64,000 bases of DNA, taken from assembly GCF_003063645.1 (NCBI RefSeq), contig NZ_NESJ01000004.1:124001-188000 (forward strand). The letters run 5' to 3'. The notes below the pieces were generated by a model that saw nothing but the letters and a program-made list of their open reading frames with translations, was not told the DNA's origin and made no database searches. This DNA comes from Limnohabitans sp. 2KL-51. GTDB lineage: Bacteria > Pseudomonadota > Gammaproteobacteria > Burkholderiales > Burkholderiaceae_C. This document shows, piece after piece, positions 38,368-47,546 of the stretch. A program made the translations under genes and the position numbers. The first letter of the stretch is position 1, and the number at the start of each line of letters is the position of its first letter.

Positions 38368-39183
38368 ATGAACAAAACCACCGACAAAGTCGAAGACGCC
38401 GAAGCCTCTGCAGCGGTGCGCAAACCCTCCAAGGGCATCTACATGCTGCCCAATATGATTACTCTGGCGGCCCTGTTTGCTGGTTTTTATGCCGTTGTCA
38501 TGGCCATCAATGGCCGGTTTGACCTGGCCACCGTGGGCATCTTCAGCGCCATGGTGCTCGACAGCCTGGACGGTCGCGTGGCCCGCATGACCAACACCCA
38601 AAGCGCTTTTGGCGAGCAAATGGATTCGTTGTCGGACATGGTGTCCTTTGGCGCGGCACCCGCGCTAATTGCCTATGTTTGGACGCTCAAGGAGTTGGGC
38701 CGTTGGGGCTGGATTGCGGCTTTTGTTTACTGTGCTTGCGCGGCGTTGCGCTTGGCGCGCTTCAACGTCAACACAGGAGTGGTCGACAAGCGTTATTTTC
38801 AGGGTCTGCCCTCGCCTGCGGCTGCGGCCTTGGTGATGGGTTTTGTCTGGATCATGTTTGAAAACGCCGTACCCGCCAAAGCCGTGTCTTGGGGGATGTT
38901 TGCCGTTTGCCTGTTTGCAGGTCTGACCATGGTGACCAATGTGCCGTTTTACAGTTTCAAGGACATGCACATGAAAAAGAGCGTTCCTTTTGCCACGCTG
39001 GTGCTTGTTGCCTTGGGCATTGCGGCCGTAAACATTGATCCACCCACCGTCTTGTTTGGTGCGTTTGTGGCTTATGGCTTGAGTGGCTATGTGATTTATG
39101 TCTGGCGCAAGGCCAAAGGTCAGCCCACCAGCATGATCAGCACCTCCACTGACGAGCCCGACGAGCGGGGTTTGCACCAGTGA
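38368..39183 (+). CDS. pssA: CDP-diacylglycerol-serine O-phosphatidyltransferase
   Basis: Integral membrane enzyme making phosphatidylserine, precursor of phosphatidylethanolamine. Start ATG 38368 (MNKTTDKVEDAEASA); 271 aa. The CDP-alcohol phosphotransferase motif is in place: DSLDGRVARMTNTQSAFGEQ with MDSLSDMVSFGAAP completing the D-x2-DG-x2-AR-x8-G-x3-D-x3-D pattern. About eight membrane segments. The type II (Bacillus-like) enzyme class fits. The gene between ilvC and leuA is a frequent Burkholderiales order. Confidence 0.95.
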   Translation: MNKTTDKVEDAEASAAVRKPSKGIYMLPNMITLAALFAGFYAVVMAINGRFDLATVGIFSAMVLDSLDGRVARMTNTQSAFGEQMDSLSDMVSFGAAPALIAYVWTLKELGRWGWIAAFVYCACAALRLARFNVNTGVVDKRYFQGLPSPAAAALVMGFVWIMFENAVPAKAVSWGMFAVCLFAGLTMVTNVPFYSFKDMHMKKSVPFATLVLVALGIAAVNIDPPTVLFGAFVAYGLSGYVIYVWRKAKGQPTSMISTSTDEPDERGLHQ

Positions 39184-39231
39184 TGTCAACTGCACGACAG
39201 TTCGGGTTTTGAACTGTGCTACAGTGTTTCT

Positions 39232-39285
39232 ATGAAATTTTCTTTGTTTGCACTACTGCTAGCGCCCCACGGGCGGGATGTGTAG
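39232..39285 (+). CDS. leuL: Leader peptide of the leuA attenuator
   Basis: A 17-codon ORF, MKFSLFALLLAPHGRDV, with four Leu codons, three of them adjacent (CTA CTG CTA), CTA being a rare codon in this high-GC genome. It lies 96 bases before leuA and directly precedes a terminator hairpin, the standard arrangement for transcription attenuation by leucyl-tRNA supply. Within it CGCCC (39263-39267) and GGGCG (39271-39275) can pair as a protector hairpin. Translation is inferred from context; no protein evidence exists. Confidence 0.8.
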   Translation: MKFSLFALLLAPHGRDV

Positions 39286-39304
39286 CGCACGCAAACATTT
39301 TCCC

Positions 39305-39345
39305 AAAAGGCCCGTATGCCATCCGCAACGGGCCTTTTGCATTTT
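39305..39345 (+). terminator. Attenuator (terminator hairpin) of the leuA leader
   Basis: AAAAGGCCCGT (39305-39315) pairs perfectly with ACGGGCCTTTT (39328-39338), followed by GCATTTTT. The ascending-arm segment GCCCGT (39310-39315) is also complementary to ACGGGC (39269-39274) inside the leader ORF, giving a mutually exclusive antiterminator. Ribosome stalling at the Leu codons would leave ACGGGC free to pair and prevent termination; completed translation to the stop at 39285 would cover it and allow termination. Confidence 0.85.
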
Positions 39346-39380
39346 TGCTTGGACTTGCGGGTTTTTGACCAGGAGTGAAC

Positions 39381-40919
39381 ATGGCTGACAAACTGATTAT
39401 TTTCGACACCACCTTGCGCGACGGCGAGCAATCGCCCGGTGCCTCCATGACCCGTGATGAGAAGCTGCGCATTGCCCGCCAACTGGAGCGTCTGCGCGTT
39501 GACGTGATCGAAGCCGGTTTTGCGGCCAGCTCCAATGGCGACTTTGAGGCGGTGAAAGCCATTGCCGATGCGATCAAGGATTCCACCATTTGCTCTTTGT
39601 CACGAGCCAATGACCGCGACATCTCTCGCGCCGCCGAAGCCCTCAAAGGGGCCAACAACGGACGCATTCACACCTTCATTGCCACTTCGCCCTTGCACAT
39701 GGAAAAGAAGCTGCGCATGACACCCGACCAGGTGTTTGAACAAGCCAAGCAGTCGGTGCGCTTTGCCCGCAACCTTGTGAGCGATGTGGAGTTCAGCCCG
39801 GAAGATGGTTACCGCAGTGACATGGATTTCCTGTGCCGCATCCTGGAGGCCGTGATCGCCGAGGGCGCCACCACCATCAACGTGCCCGACACGGTGGGTT
39901 ACGCGGTGCCCGAGCTTTATGGTGAGTTCATCCGCACTTTGCGCGAGCGCATCCCCAACTCCGACAAAGCGATCTGGTCGGTGCATTGCCACAACGACTT
40001 GGGCATGGCGGTGGCCAACTCCCTGGCCGGTGTGAAGATCGGCGGGGCACGTCAGGTCGAGTGCACCATCAACGGGTTGGGCGAGCGTGCAGGCAATTGC
40101 TCGCTGGAAGAAGTGGTCATGGCCGTGAAGACGCGCCGTGACTATTTCGGTCTTGATGTGGGTATCGATGCGAGCCACATCTTGGCCGCCAGCCGCATGG
40201 TCAGTCAAACCACCGGTTTTGTGGTCCAGCCCAACAAAGCGGTGGTGGGTGCGAATGCTTTTGCCCACGCCTCCGGCATCCACCAAGATGGCGTACTCAA
40301 GGCCCGCGATACCTACGAAATCATGCGTGCGGAGGATGTGGGCTGGTCTAACAACAAAATCGTGTTGGGCAAACTCAGCGGTCGCAACGCGTTCAAACAA
40401 CGTTTGCAAGATTTGGGCGTGACCTTGGACAGTGAAACCGAAATCAACAACGCTTTTGCCAAGTTCAAGGAGTTGGCCGACCGCAAGAGTGAAATCTTTG
40501 ACGAGGACATCTTGGCCTTGGTCAGTGACGAAAGTGTCAGCACCGAAAAAGAGCAGTACGGCTTTGTCTCGATGTCCCAGCACAGCGGAACCGGCGAGCG
40601 CCCGCATTCGGCCGTGGTCTTCACCGTGCAGGGCAAGGAAGTGAGCACCGAGTCGGATGGCAATGGCCCGGTGGATGCCTCCCTCAAGGCGATCGAATCT
40701 TATGTCAAAAGTGGCGCAGAAATGGTGCTGTATTCGGTCAATGCCATCAGTGGCTCCACCGAAAGTCAGGGTGAGGTGACCGTGCGTTTGCAAAACAGCG
40801 GGCGGGTGGTCAACGGTGTCGGGTCCGATCCGGACATCGTGGTGGCTTCGGCCAAGGCCTACCTGAGTGCATTGAATAAATTGCAGAGCAAAGCCGATCG
40901 GGTCGCTGCGCAGGGATAA
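39381..40919 (+). CDS. leuA: 2-isopropylmalate synthase
   Basis: Condenses acetyl-CoA with 2-oxoisovalerate, committing step of leucine synthesis. Start ATG 39381 ([16 protein letters not shown]) with AGGAG five bases upstream; 512 aa. [15 protein letters not shown], the HxH metal motif in [18 protein letters not shown], and [18 protein letters not shown] are present, as is the C-terminal regulatory domain with leucine-binding-type sequence. Transcription is probably controlled by the attenuator at 39232-39345. Confidence 0.97.
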   Translation: MADKLIIFDTTLRDGEQSPGASMTRDEKLRIARQLERLRVDVIEAGFAASSNGDFEAVKAIADAIKDSTICSLSRANDRDISRAAEALKGANNGRIHTFIATSPLHMEKKLRMTPDQVFEQAKQSVRFARNLVSDVEFSPEDGYRSDMDFLCRILEAVIAEGATTINVPDTVGYAVPELYGEFIRTLRERIPNSDKAIWSVHCHNDLGMAVANSLAGVKIGGARQVECTINGLGERAGNCSLEEVVMAVKTRRDYFGLDVGIDASHILAASRMVSQTTGFVVQPNKAVVGANAFAHASGIHQDGVLKARDTYEIMRAEDVGWSNNKIVLGKLSGRNAFKQRLQDLGVTLDSETEINNAFAKFKELADRKSEIFDEDILALVSDESVSTEKEQYGFVSMSQHSGTGERPHSAVVFTVQGKEVSTESDGNGPVDASLKAIESYVKSGAEMVLYSVNAISGSTESQGEVTVRLQNSGRVVNGVGSDPDIVVASAKAYLSALNKLQSKADRVAAQG

Positions 40920-40952
40920 AATGAATTCCAAATAAGTAATTATTTGCTTTAT

Positions 40953-40990
40953 AAAAGTCACGTAAGTTATTGTTCTTGCGTGACTTTTTT
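40953..40990 (+). terminator. Rho-independent terminator after leuA
   Basis: AAAAGTCACG, a 16-base loop, CGTGACTTTT and more T residues: a 10-bp stem about 35 bases past the leuA stop. Confidence 0.88.
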
Positions 40991-41037
40991 ATTTGGATAC
41001 ACTGGGGCTCATAGTTGAAAAATCAGACCATCAGGAC

Positions 41038-42189
41038 ATGCCATTGAAATCCGTTTTTATCTTTTCGTTGCCCAAATCCTGGTTACGCATCGCTGTATTG
41101 TCCATGGTGGTGGGGCTGCTCACCATCGTGTCGGGCCAGTTGAGTCTGGCTTATGCGCAAAACAGTCAGCAGACACCCGCCAAAGCGCAAAATAACAAAA
41201 AAAATGCCGAAAAGTCGGTCGGACCCCGCAAAGCTCAATCGGGTCAAACTGCAGCGGCAAGAAAAAATCCAGCAGCCAAGTCTTCAGGTCATAAAAGGCA
41301 AACGTCCAAAGCAACCCTGAACGCTAAAAATTCAAAAGCCAGCCAAAACGCGCGTCCCATTCGCGCATCTTTTGGTCAAATGGCGGGTCTGCATGCCACT
41401 TCAGACGCACTGGGCTTGCACTCCAGCGTCGCCTTGGTGGTGGACCAAGATACGCAGGAAGTCCTCTACAGCAAGAATGACCATGTGGTTTTGCCCATCG
41501 CATCCTTGACCAAACTGATGACGGGCTTGGTCATCGCTGAGGCTAATTTGCCCATGGACGAACGCATCCGCATTACCCAGGCCGATGTGGACACCGAAAA
41601 AGGGAGCTCTTCCCGATTGGCTGTAGGCACAGAACTCAGCCGTGGTGACTTGATGCACTTGTCCTTGATGTCCAGCGAAAACCGCGCAGCGCATGCACTG
41701 GGGCGCACTTTCCCGGGCGGCATGGATCTGTTCATCAGTCGAATGAACCAGCGTGCCCGTTCATTGGGCATGACGGACACCCGCTATGTCGAACCTACGG
41801 GTCTGTCCAGCCAAAACCAGTCCAGTGCCAATGATTTGGCTGTTTTAGCGGCCAAGGCTTATAACGAACCCATGCTGCGAGAGTTGTCCACCTCGCAAGG
41901 TCGTGAGGTTGCGGTGGGTAGCAGAACACTACAGTACAACAACACCAACGGATTGATCAAAAATCCACAATGGGACATTGGTTTGCAAAAGACCGGGTAC
42001 ATCTCGGAGGCCGGTCGTTGCTTGGTCATGCAAGCCCAAGTGGCAGGTCGAAAGTTGATCATGGTTTTTCTCGATTCGACGGGAAAGTTCAGCCGAATGG
42101 GTGACGCCGAGCGGGTGCGCAAGTGGCTAGAGCAAAAATCGTCCATGGACCAGCGCTTTTTGACATCAACAGCTCAGATGCCAGGCTGA
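41038..42189 (+). CDS. pbpG: D-alanyl-D-alanine endopeptidase (PBP7/8 type)
   Basis: Low-molecular-weight penicillin-binding protein cleaving peptidoglycan cross-links in the periplasm. Start ATG 41038 (MPLKSVFIFSLPKSW), with a signal segment ending near LSLAYAQNSQQ. Residues 40-110 are an unusual Lys/Ala/Asn/Gln-rich linker. Active-site motifs: SLTK (Ser about 156) in PIASLTKLMTGLVIA, SxN in LSLMSSENRAAHALGRTFPG, and KTG in QKTGYISEAGRCLVM. 383 aa; the long basic linker makes it larger than E. coli PbpG and may bind cell-wall polyanions (inference). Confidence 0.9.
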   Translation: MPLKSVFIFSLPKSWLRIAVLSMVVGLLTIVSGQLSLAYAQNSQQTPAKAQNNKKNAEKSVGPRKAQSGQTAAARKNPAAKSSGHKRQTSKATLNAKNSKASQNARPIRASFGQMAGLHATSDALGLHSSVALVVDQDTQEVLYSKNDHVVLPIASLTKLMTGLVIAEANLPMDERIRITQADVDTEKGSSSRLAVGTELSRGDLMHLSLMSSENRAAHALGRTFPGGMDLFISRMNQRARSLGMTDTRYVEPTGLSSQNQSSANDLAVLAAKAYNEPMLRELSTSQGREVAVGSRTLQYNNTNGLIKNPQWDIGLQKTGYISEAGRCLVMQAQVAGRKLIMVFLDSTGKFSRMGDAERVRKWLEQKSSMDQRFLTSTAQMPG

Positions 42190-42219
42190 AAGCTGCAATT
42201 CAATGCACCGGACCTGTCT

Positions 42220-42999
42220 TCAGTGTGAGTCGTGGTGACCCAAAGTCTCTGATATCGCTTTGGCGGTTTCTTGTAACTTGGGCAGCCAGCTTTCATCCAG
42301 CCGATCGGCTGGGGCAGAGATAGACAAGCCTGCCAGAAGCTTACCCTGGTCATCGTAGATGCCCGCAGCGATGCAGCGCACACCCAACTCCAGCTCTTCA
42401 TTGTCACGCGCGAAGCCGGACTGGTTGACGCGTGAGAGCTCTCTTTCCAGCACTTGCAGTTGCGTGATGCTGTTGCGTGTCTGTCCAGCCAAGCCGGTGC
42501 GCGTGGCATAAGAGCGAACTCGCAAAGGGTCGTCTGCGGCCAGGAAAAGCTTGCCCACCGACGTCAGGTGCAAAGGGGCGCGACCACCAATGGCGCGGAC
42601 CACCTGCATGCCCGAGCGTTCGCTGTAGGCGCGTTCGATGTAAACGATTTCGTCACCTTGGCGCATGCTCAAGTTGACGGGTTGTTGAATGAGTTTGTGC
42701 AGGTCACGCATGGGGGCAAGGGCCGCATCGCGCACATTGAGCCTGCCCTTGACCATATTGCCCAACTCCAGCAAACGCATGCCCAGGCGATAGTGACCAG
42801 CCTCTGGGCGGTCCACAAAGCGGCCGGTGGCCAGGTCGTTCAGGATGCGGTGCGCCGTAGACGGGTGCAGCCCGGTTTTTTGGCTGATTTCCTTGAGCGA
42901 GATGGCTTCTTCGCGGGACGCCAGTACGTCGATCAGGCTGAACATGCGTTCAATCACCTGGATGGTGGGCACGGTCGTGTGGGCGGGGTTTTTTTTCAT
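42220..42999 (-). CDS. IclR-family transcriptional regulator
   Basis: 259 residues: an N-terminal winged helix (IQVIERMFSLIDVLASREEA; ISLKEISQKTGLHPSTAHRI) and a C-terminal effector-binding domain with YRLGMRLLELGNMV, TRTGLAGQTRNSI, and the typical CIAAGIYDDQGKLLAGLSIS. IclR proteins usually regulate catabolic genes and respond to small acids. It stands alone between pbpG and bpt; the target cannot be inferred from neighbours. Confidence 0.92.
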   Translation of the reverse strand: MKKNPAHTTVPTIQVIERMFSLIDVLASREEAISLKEISQKTGLHPSTAHRILNDLATGRFVDRPEAGHYRLGMRLLELGNMVKGRLNVRDAALAPMRDLHKLIQQPVNLSMRQGDEIVYIERAYSERSGMQVVRAIGGRAPLHLTSVGKLFLAADDPLRVRSYATRTGLAGQTRNSITQLQVLERELSRVNQSGFARDNEELELGVRCIAAGIYDDQGKLLAGLSISAPADRLDESWLPKLQETAKAISETLGHHDSH

Positions 43000-43102
43000 T
43001 GTGTCATGCCAAGGCGTTTCATTTTACACAGTGAAATGAAGGGGGTCTGTAGGGTTGCAGGATAAACGAAATGTCCTTCGACAAAAGGGTCAAACAGACG
43101 CC

Positions 43103-43840
43103 TCAATCAAAAGCCTGCCATTGGCCCTGCACTCTGAGTTCGCAGGGATTGAAGCGGGATTTGTAATTCATTTTGGGGCTTCCATCGATCCAGTAACCCA
43201 GGTAAACATAGGGCAGACCCAGTTGGGCCGCTTGCTGGATTTGCCAGAGCACCCCGAAGGTGCCAAAGCTGGCCGCTTCATCAGGCTCGTAAAAGGTGTA
43301 AACCGCCGATAAACCGTGGTTGAGCACATCGACGATGCTGACCATCTTCAGTTCACCGAGCTCATCGCCAACGCCTGGGGCTCTGAATTCCACAATGCGC
43401 GAATTGACACGGCTTTGCAACAGGAACTGGGAGTACTGGTCGACGCTGTCGTGGTCCATGCCGCCACCTGGGTGACGCGTGTTCTGGTAGCGCAAGTACA
43501 GGGCGTAATGCTCGGGGTCGTAATTCAAGTCGAGCACACGCACCCGCAAACCTCGGTGCGCTTGCCAAGCGCGACGCTGGCTGCGGTCGGGTTTAAAAGC
43601 ATCTACCCGCACGCGCAAAGGCTGACAGGCTTGGCAGCCATCGCAGTAAGGGCGGTAGGTGAACAGGCCGCTGCGCCGAAAGCCCTGCTCCACCAAGTCC
43701 GAATACACCTCGTTGTGGATCAGGTGGCTGGGGGTGGCGACTTGGGACCGGGCGGAGCGGTCGGGCAGGTAGCTGCACGTGTAAGGGGCTGTGGCGTAGA
43801 ACTGCAAGGCCTGCAGCGGGAGTTCTTTGAGTTGGGTCAT
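43103..43840 (-). CDS. bpt: Aspartate/glutamate leucyltransferase (Bpt)
   Basis: Attaches Leu to N-terminal Asp or Glu of proteins, marking them for ClpS/ClpAP degradation. Start ATG 43840 ([15 protein letters not shown]) overlaps the aat stop (ATGA). Conserved features: [17 protein letters not shown], the CDGCQAC cysteine pair, [12 protein letters not shown], and [20 protein letters not shown]. About 245 aa, family-typical. Coupled with aat, so both branches of the bacterial N-degron pathway are co-expressed. Confidence 0.95.
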   Translation of the reverse strand: MTQLKELPLQALQFYATAPYTCSYLPDRSARSQVATPSHLIHNEVYSDLVEQGFRRSGLFTYRPYCDGCQACQPLRVRVDAFKPDRSQRRAWQAHRGLRVRVLDLNYDPEHYALYLRYQNTRHPGGGMDHDSVDQYSQFLLQSRVNSRIVEFRAPGVGDELGELKMVSIVDVLNHGLSAVYTFYEPDEAASFGTFGVLWQIQQAAQLGLPYVYLGYWIDGSPKMNYKSRFNPCELRVQGQWQAFD

Positions 43841-44619
43841 TTGGCGGGGGTCGTCAATGAAGCCAGAGCTGGCCAATTCAGGGACTGACGCGCCCAGTCA
43901 ATGGGGTCGTATTCGCGCCCTTCGTGCACGCCGCGCACAAAATCGCTGCGCGCTATTTCACGGGCCCCCAGTGAGCCCAGGTGCCGGGTGTTTTGCTGGC
44001 AATCAATCGCTTTGACCCCGTGTTGCAAGCAGACACTGACCAAGCAGGCCAGCGCCATCTTGGAGCCATCGCTGAAGGTGGTGAACATGGATTCGCCAAA
44101 CACAGCGCGGCCCAAGGCCACGAAGTACAGGCCAGCCACGAGTTCGCCATCGATGCGCAATTCACAGCTGTGGGCCAGGCCCATGCGGTGCAGTTCTTCG
44201 TAAGCATCCACCATTTGGGGCACGATCCAAGTTCCTTTCTGGCCGGGGCGGGGCGATGAGGCGCAGCGTTGGATGACCTGCGAGAAATCGCGGTCAAAGC
44301 ATATTTCAAAGTGGGGTGTCAGGCTCCAGCGTTTGAGGCTTTGCTGCAGCGATCTGTGGAATCGGAAATCGCGCGTTTTCAGCACCATGCGTGGGTCGGG
44401 GCTCCACCAAAGGACAGGCTGCCCCACGTTGAACCAGGGAAAAACACCTTCGGCATAAGCAGCCACTAAACGCGAGGCCGACACATCGTTGCTGGCGGCC
44501 AGCAGACCTGGCGCGGGCGATGAGGCACCCCAAGCCTGGCTGACCGGCGGGAGGGCCTGGCCCTCCACAATCCAGGGCAGTTCAGGGGCATGTGCGTTTG
44601 CTTCGGCTTCGCTTGTCAT
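43837..44619 (-). CDS. aat: Leucyl/phenylalanyl-tRNA-protein transferase
   Basis: Transfers Leu or Phe from tRNA to proteins with N-terminal Arg or Lys. Start ATG 44619 ([16 protein letters not shown]). Family motifs: [64 protein letters not shown] and [13 protein letters not shown]. About 260 aa. First gene of the aat-bpt pair, divergent from pgeF with 41 bp between starts. Confidence 0.96.
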   Translation of the reverse strand: MTSEAEANAHAPELPWIVEGQALPPVSQAWGASSPAPGLLAASNDVSASRLVAAYAEGVFPWFNVGQPVLWWSPDPRMVLKTRDFRFHRSLQQSLKRWSLTPHFEICFDRDFSQVIQRCASSPRPGQKGTWIVPQMVDAYEELHRMGLAHSCELRIDGELVAGLYFVALGRAVFGESMFTTFSDGSKMALACLVSVCLQHGVKAIDCQQNTRHLGSLGAREIARSDFVRGVHEGREYDPIDWARQSLNWPALASLTTPAK

Positions 44620-44660
44620 GGTGCAATTACACAATAAAAGCAGCAGTGCGGCGTGGCGCT

Positions 44661-45479
44661 ATGATTTTGCGGATGCAAAACCTGCCCGCTTACTGGATAC
44701 AACCCGATTGGCCGACCCCGACCCGCGTTCGTGCGCTCATGACCAGTCGCCAGGGCGGGGTTTCGGCCGCTCCTTGGGACAGCATGAACCTGGGTGACCA
44801 TGTGGGTGACCGGCCGGACGATGTGCACACCAACCGTGAGCGCCTGGCGGTACAGATCGGGCAAAGGCCGGTGTTTTTGCAACAAGTGCACGGGGTGGCG
44901 AGTCTGCAACTGGGCGCGGCCACGCCCCAGGGCCTGGTGGCCGATGCCTGCTGGAGCCGCGATCCGGGTGTGGCCTGCACCATCATGGTGGCCGATTGCT
45001 TGCCAGTCTTGCTTTGCGATGCAGCAGGGCGGTGGGTGGCTGCAGCCCATGCGGGCTGGCGCGGGCTGGCGGGGCCGGGTGAGTCCATGAAGTCAAAAGG
45101 ACTTGGCGTTCTGGAAAGCTTGTGGGCCGACTTGAAGCGGGCCGGGGCCGATGTGTCAGAAATGATGGCTTGGCTGGGGCCCTGCATCGGGCCGCAAGCC
45201 TTTGAAGTGGGGCCAGAAGTACGGGCCGCTTTCGATGATGGCTCGCCCGAGGTACGGGCGCTGTTCACACCGACAGCCGAAGGAAAATACATGGCCGATC
45301 TGGCCGGTTTGGCTCGGGTGCGCTTGCAGGCCTTGGGCGTCACACGCGTGTTTGGGAACGACAGCAGTCTGCCATGGTGCACAGTGTCAGGGTCGGCGCT
45401 CTTCTTTTCCCACCGCAGGGACAGCCGCAACCTCGGGCAAAGCGGCCGCATGGCCGCCTGCATCTGGTTGGACCGCTGA
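44661..45479 (+). CDS. pgeF: Peptidoglycan editing factor PgeF (laccase-domain protein)
   Basis: Multicopper-oxidase-like fold protein that removes misincorporated residues from muropeptides (formerly YfiH); other activities (purine nucleoside phosphorolysis, laccase) are reported for homologues. Start ATG 44661 (MILRMQNLPAYWIQPD) or ATG 44673; TATGAT at 44660-44665 could be a -10 and would favour the second. Zinc ligands: His in VFLQQVHGVASLQLG, Cys and His in LLCDAAGRWVAAAHAGWRG, and GPCIGPQAFEVG. In many Burkholderiales it precedes phaC, as here. Confidence 0.9.
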   Translation: MILRMQNLPAYWIQPDWPTPTRVRALMTSRQGGVSAAPWDSMNLGDHVGDRPDDVHTNRERLAVQIGQRPVFLQQVHGVASLQLGAATPQGLVADACWSRDPGVACTIMVADCLPVLLCDAAGRWVAAAHAGWRGLAGPGESMKSKGLGVLESLWADLKRAGADVSEMMAWLGPCIGPQAFEVGPEVRAAFDDGSPEVRALFTPTAEGKYMADLAGLARVRLQALGVTRVFGNDSSLPWCTVSGSALFFSHRRDSRNLGQSGRMAACIWLDR

Positions 45480-45710
45480 GTCGGTCTGGATTGGACCACC
45501 CGCGGCCTCTTGCCTGGCCTGTTGTTCCTGTTGGCGAATGGCCTTGCGGCGCAGGGGCGTGCCCATCAGGTAAACCACCAAGGCCATGGGCAGCAAGCCA
45601 TAGAACACAAAGGTGATGATGGCCCCCAGCACGCTGCCTTGCGAGCTAAAGGCTTCAGCCAGGGCCATGAGCAGGGTGACGTAAAGCCAGCCGATCACGA
45701 TCAAATACAT
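45387..45710 (-). CDS. Small two-helix membrane protein, conserved-hypothetical type
   Basis: 107 residues: two hydrophobic segments (LIVIGWLYVTLLMALAEAF and AIITFVFYGLLPMALVVYL) then a charged RRKAIRQQEQQARQ stretch and a disordered Ala/Pro tail. The last 93 bases overlap the 3' end of pgeF on the other strand. I do not recognise a function. Codon usage in the membrane part looks genuine; the tail could be shorter in reality. It is divergent from phaC (93 bp between starts). Confidence 0.62.
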   Translation of the reverse strand: MYLIVIGWLYVTLLMALAEAFSSQGSVLGAIITFVFYGLLPMALVVYLMGTPLRRKAIRQQEQQARQEAAGGPIQTDSAVQPDAGGHAAALPEVAAVPAVGKEERRP

Positions 45711-45803
45711 AATTTTTTTAGCCCTTGTAATTTATGTGACAACAAACTGAAAGATACTCGGAACCAGAGATTTGAGAAAAACGACCGATTCAGGAGAAAA
45801 ACA

Positions 45804-47522
45804 ATGAGCACTTCCACGCCAGATTTTTGGTCCCAAATGAGCGAAGGCTTTCAGCAAGACCTGAGCAAAAGCTGGGGTCAGGCGATGCAGCATTTTCAGA
45901 CCATGGATCTCGGTGGCTTGAAGCCATCGGCCGATGCGGCCGTGCCTCAGCTCAAATTCTCGCCTGAAAAGCTCCAGACCCTGCAAGGCCAGTACTTCAA
46001 AGACGCCTCTGAAATGTGGAATCAGAGCTTGCACAACAGTTTGCAGGTCAAAGACCGACGCTTTTCGGGCGAAGCCTGGGCCGCTAACCCCATGGCCGCC
46101 TTCAATGCCGCTTCTTATTTGCTCAATGCCCGAACCCTGATGGGGCTGGCCGATGCGGTGGAAGCCGACGAAAAAACACGCACCCGTATCCGGTTTGCCA
46201 TCGAGCAATGGGTGGCCGCCGCTGCGCCTAGCAATTTTTTGGCCTTCAATGCCGATGCGCAAAAAAAAGCCATTGACACCAAGGGCGAAAGCATCGCCAA
46301 AGGCGTACAAAACCTGGTGCATGACCTGCAGCAAGGGCACGTTTCGATGACCGACGAGAGCCTGTTTGAAGTGGGCAAGAACGTGGCCACCACCGAAGGT
46401 GCGGTGGTTTTCGAGAATGAGTTTTTCCAGCTGATCGAATACAAGCCGCTCACCGCCAAGGTCTACGAGAAGCCGTTCTTGCTGGTGCCCCCTTGCATCA
46501 ACAAGTTCTACATCCTCGATCTTCAGCCCGAGAACTCTTTGATTCGCTATGCGGTCAGTCAAGGCCACCGCACCTTTGTGGTGAGTTGGCGCAACCCTGA
46601 CGAGTCGATGGCCCAAAAGACCTGGGACAACTACATCGAGCACGCCGCCATCGAGGCCATCCACACGGTGCAGGCCATCACTGGCGCACCCAAGATCAAC
46701 GCCTTGGGCTTTTGCGTGGGCGGCACCATTTTGTCCACCGCCCTGGCCGTGTTGGCTGCACGCGGCGACAAGCCGGTGGCCAGCGCCACCTTCCTCACCA
46801 CGCTCATCAACTTCACCGACACCGGCATTCTGGATGTGTTCATTGACGAGAACTTCGTCAAGTTCCGTGAACAGCAAATGGGCCAAGGCGGCTTGCTCAA
46901 AGGTCAGGACCTGGCTTCCACTTTCAGCTTTTTGCGCCCCAACGACCTGGTCTGGAACTATGTGGTGGGCAATTACCTCAAGGGCGAAACACCGCCGCCG
47001 TTTGACCTGCTTTATTGGAACAGCGACTCGACCAACTTGCCCGGGCCTTTTTACGCCTGGTACCTGCGCAACACCTACCTTGAAAACAACTTGGTCAAAC
47101 CCGGCAAAGTCACCGTGTGCGGCGAGGCCATCGATCTGGGCAAGGTCGACGTGCCGGTCTACATCTATGGCTCTCGCGAAGACCACATCGTGCCCATCGG
47201 TGGTGCTTATGCCAGCACACAAGTGCTGCCAGGCAAAAAGCGTTTTGTGATGGGGGCCTCGGGCCACATTGCGGGCGTGATCAACCCGCCTGCGGCCAAA
47301 AAGCGCAGCCACTGGCTGAGCGAGGGCACGAAGTTCCCAGCCGATGTGAACGACTGGATCGCCAGCGCCCAAGAGGTGCCCGGCAGCTGGTGGACCGATT
47401 GGTCTGAATGGCTCAAGGGCCATGCGGGCAAGCAAATTGCCGCACCCAAGACCTACGGAAAAGCCGCGAAATACAAGGCCATCGAAGCAGCCCCTGGCCG
47501 CTACGTCAAAGCCAAAGCCTGA
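45804..47522 (+). CDS. phaC: Class I poly(3-hydroxyalkanoate) synthase
   Basis: Polymerises 3-hydroxybutyryl-CoA into PHB on granules. Start ATG 45804 (MSTSTPDFWSQMSEGF) with CAGGAG upstream; 572 aa, class I. Lipase-like box with nucleophile Cys in NALGFCVGGTILSTAL; catalytic Asp in YGSREDHIVPIGGAY and His in VMGASGHIAGVINPP. The N-terminal domain (about 1-200) is typical. First gene of phaC-phaA-phaB. Confidence 0.97.
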   Translation: MSTSTPDFWSQMSEGFQQDLSKSWGQAMQHFQTMDLGGLKPSADAAVPQLKFSPEKLQTLQGQYFKDASEMWNQSLHNSLQVKDRRFSGEAWAANPMAAFNAASYLLNARTLMGLADAVEADEKTRTRIRFAIEQWVAAAAPSNFLAFNADAQKKAIDTKGESIAKGVQNLVHDLQQGHVSMTDESLFEVGKNVATTEGAVVFENEFFQLIEYKPLTAKVYEKPFLLVPPCINKFYILDLQPENSLIRYAVSQGHRTFVVSWRNPDESMAQKTWDNYIEHAAIEAIHTVQAITGAPKINALGFCVGGTILSTALAVLAARGDKPVASATFLTTLINFTDTGILDVFIDENFVKFREQQMGQGGLLKGQDLASTFSFLRPNDLVWNYVVGNYLKGETPPPFDLLYWNSDSTNLPGPFYAWYLRNTYLENNLVKPGKVTVCGEAIDLGKVDVPVYIYGSREDHIVPIGGAYASTQVLPGKKRFVMGASGHIAGVINPPAAKKRSHWLSEGTKFPADVNDWIASAQEVPGSWWTDWSEWLKGHAGKQIAAPKTYGKAAKYKAIEAAPGRYVKAKA

Positions 47523-47546
47523 TTGATTTTTTTATTGGAGACAAAA

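Noticed and set aside
45732..47435. 567-codon minus-strand frame across phaC
   Set aside because: Antisense shadow; phaC motifs on the plus strand are decisive.
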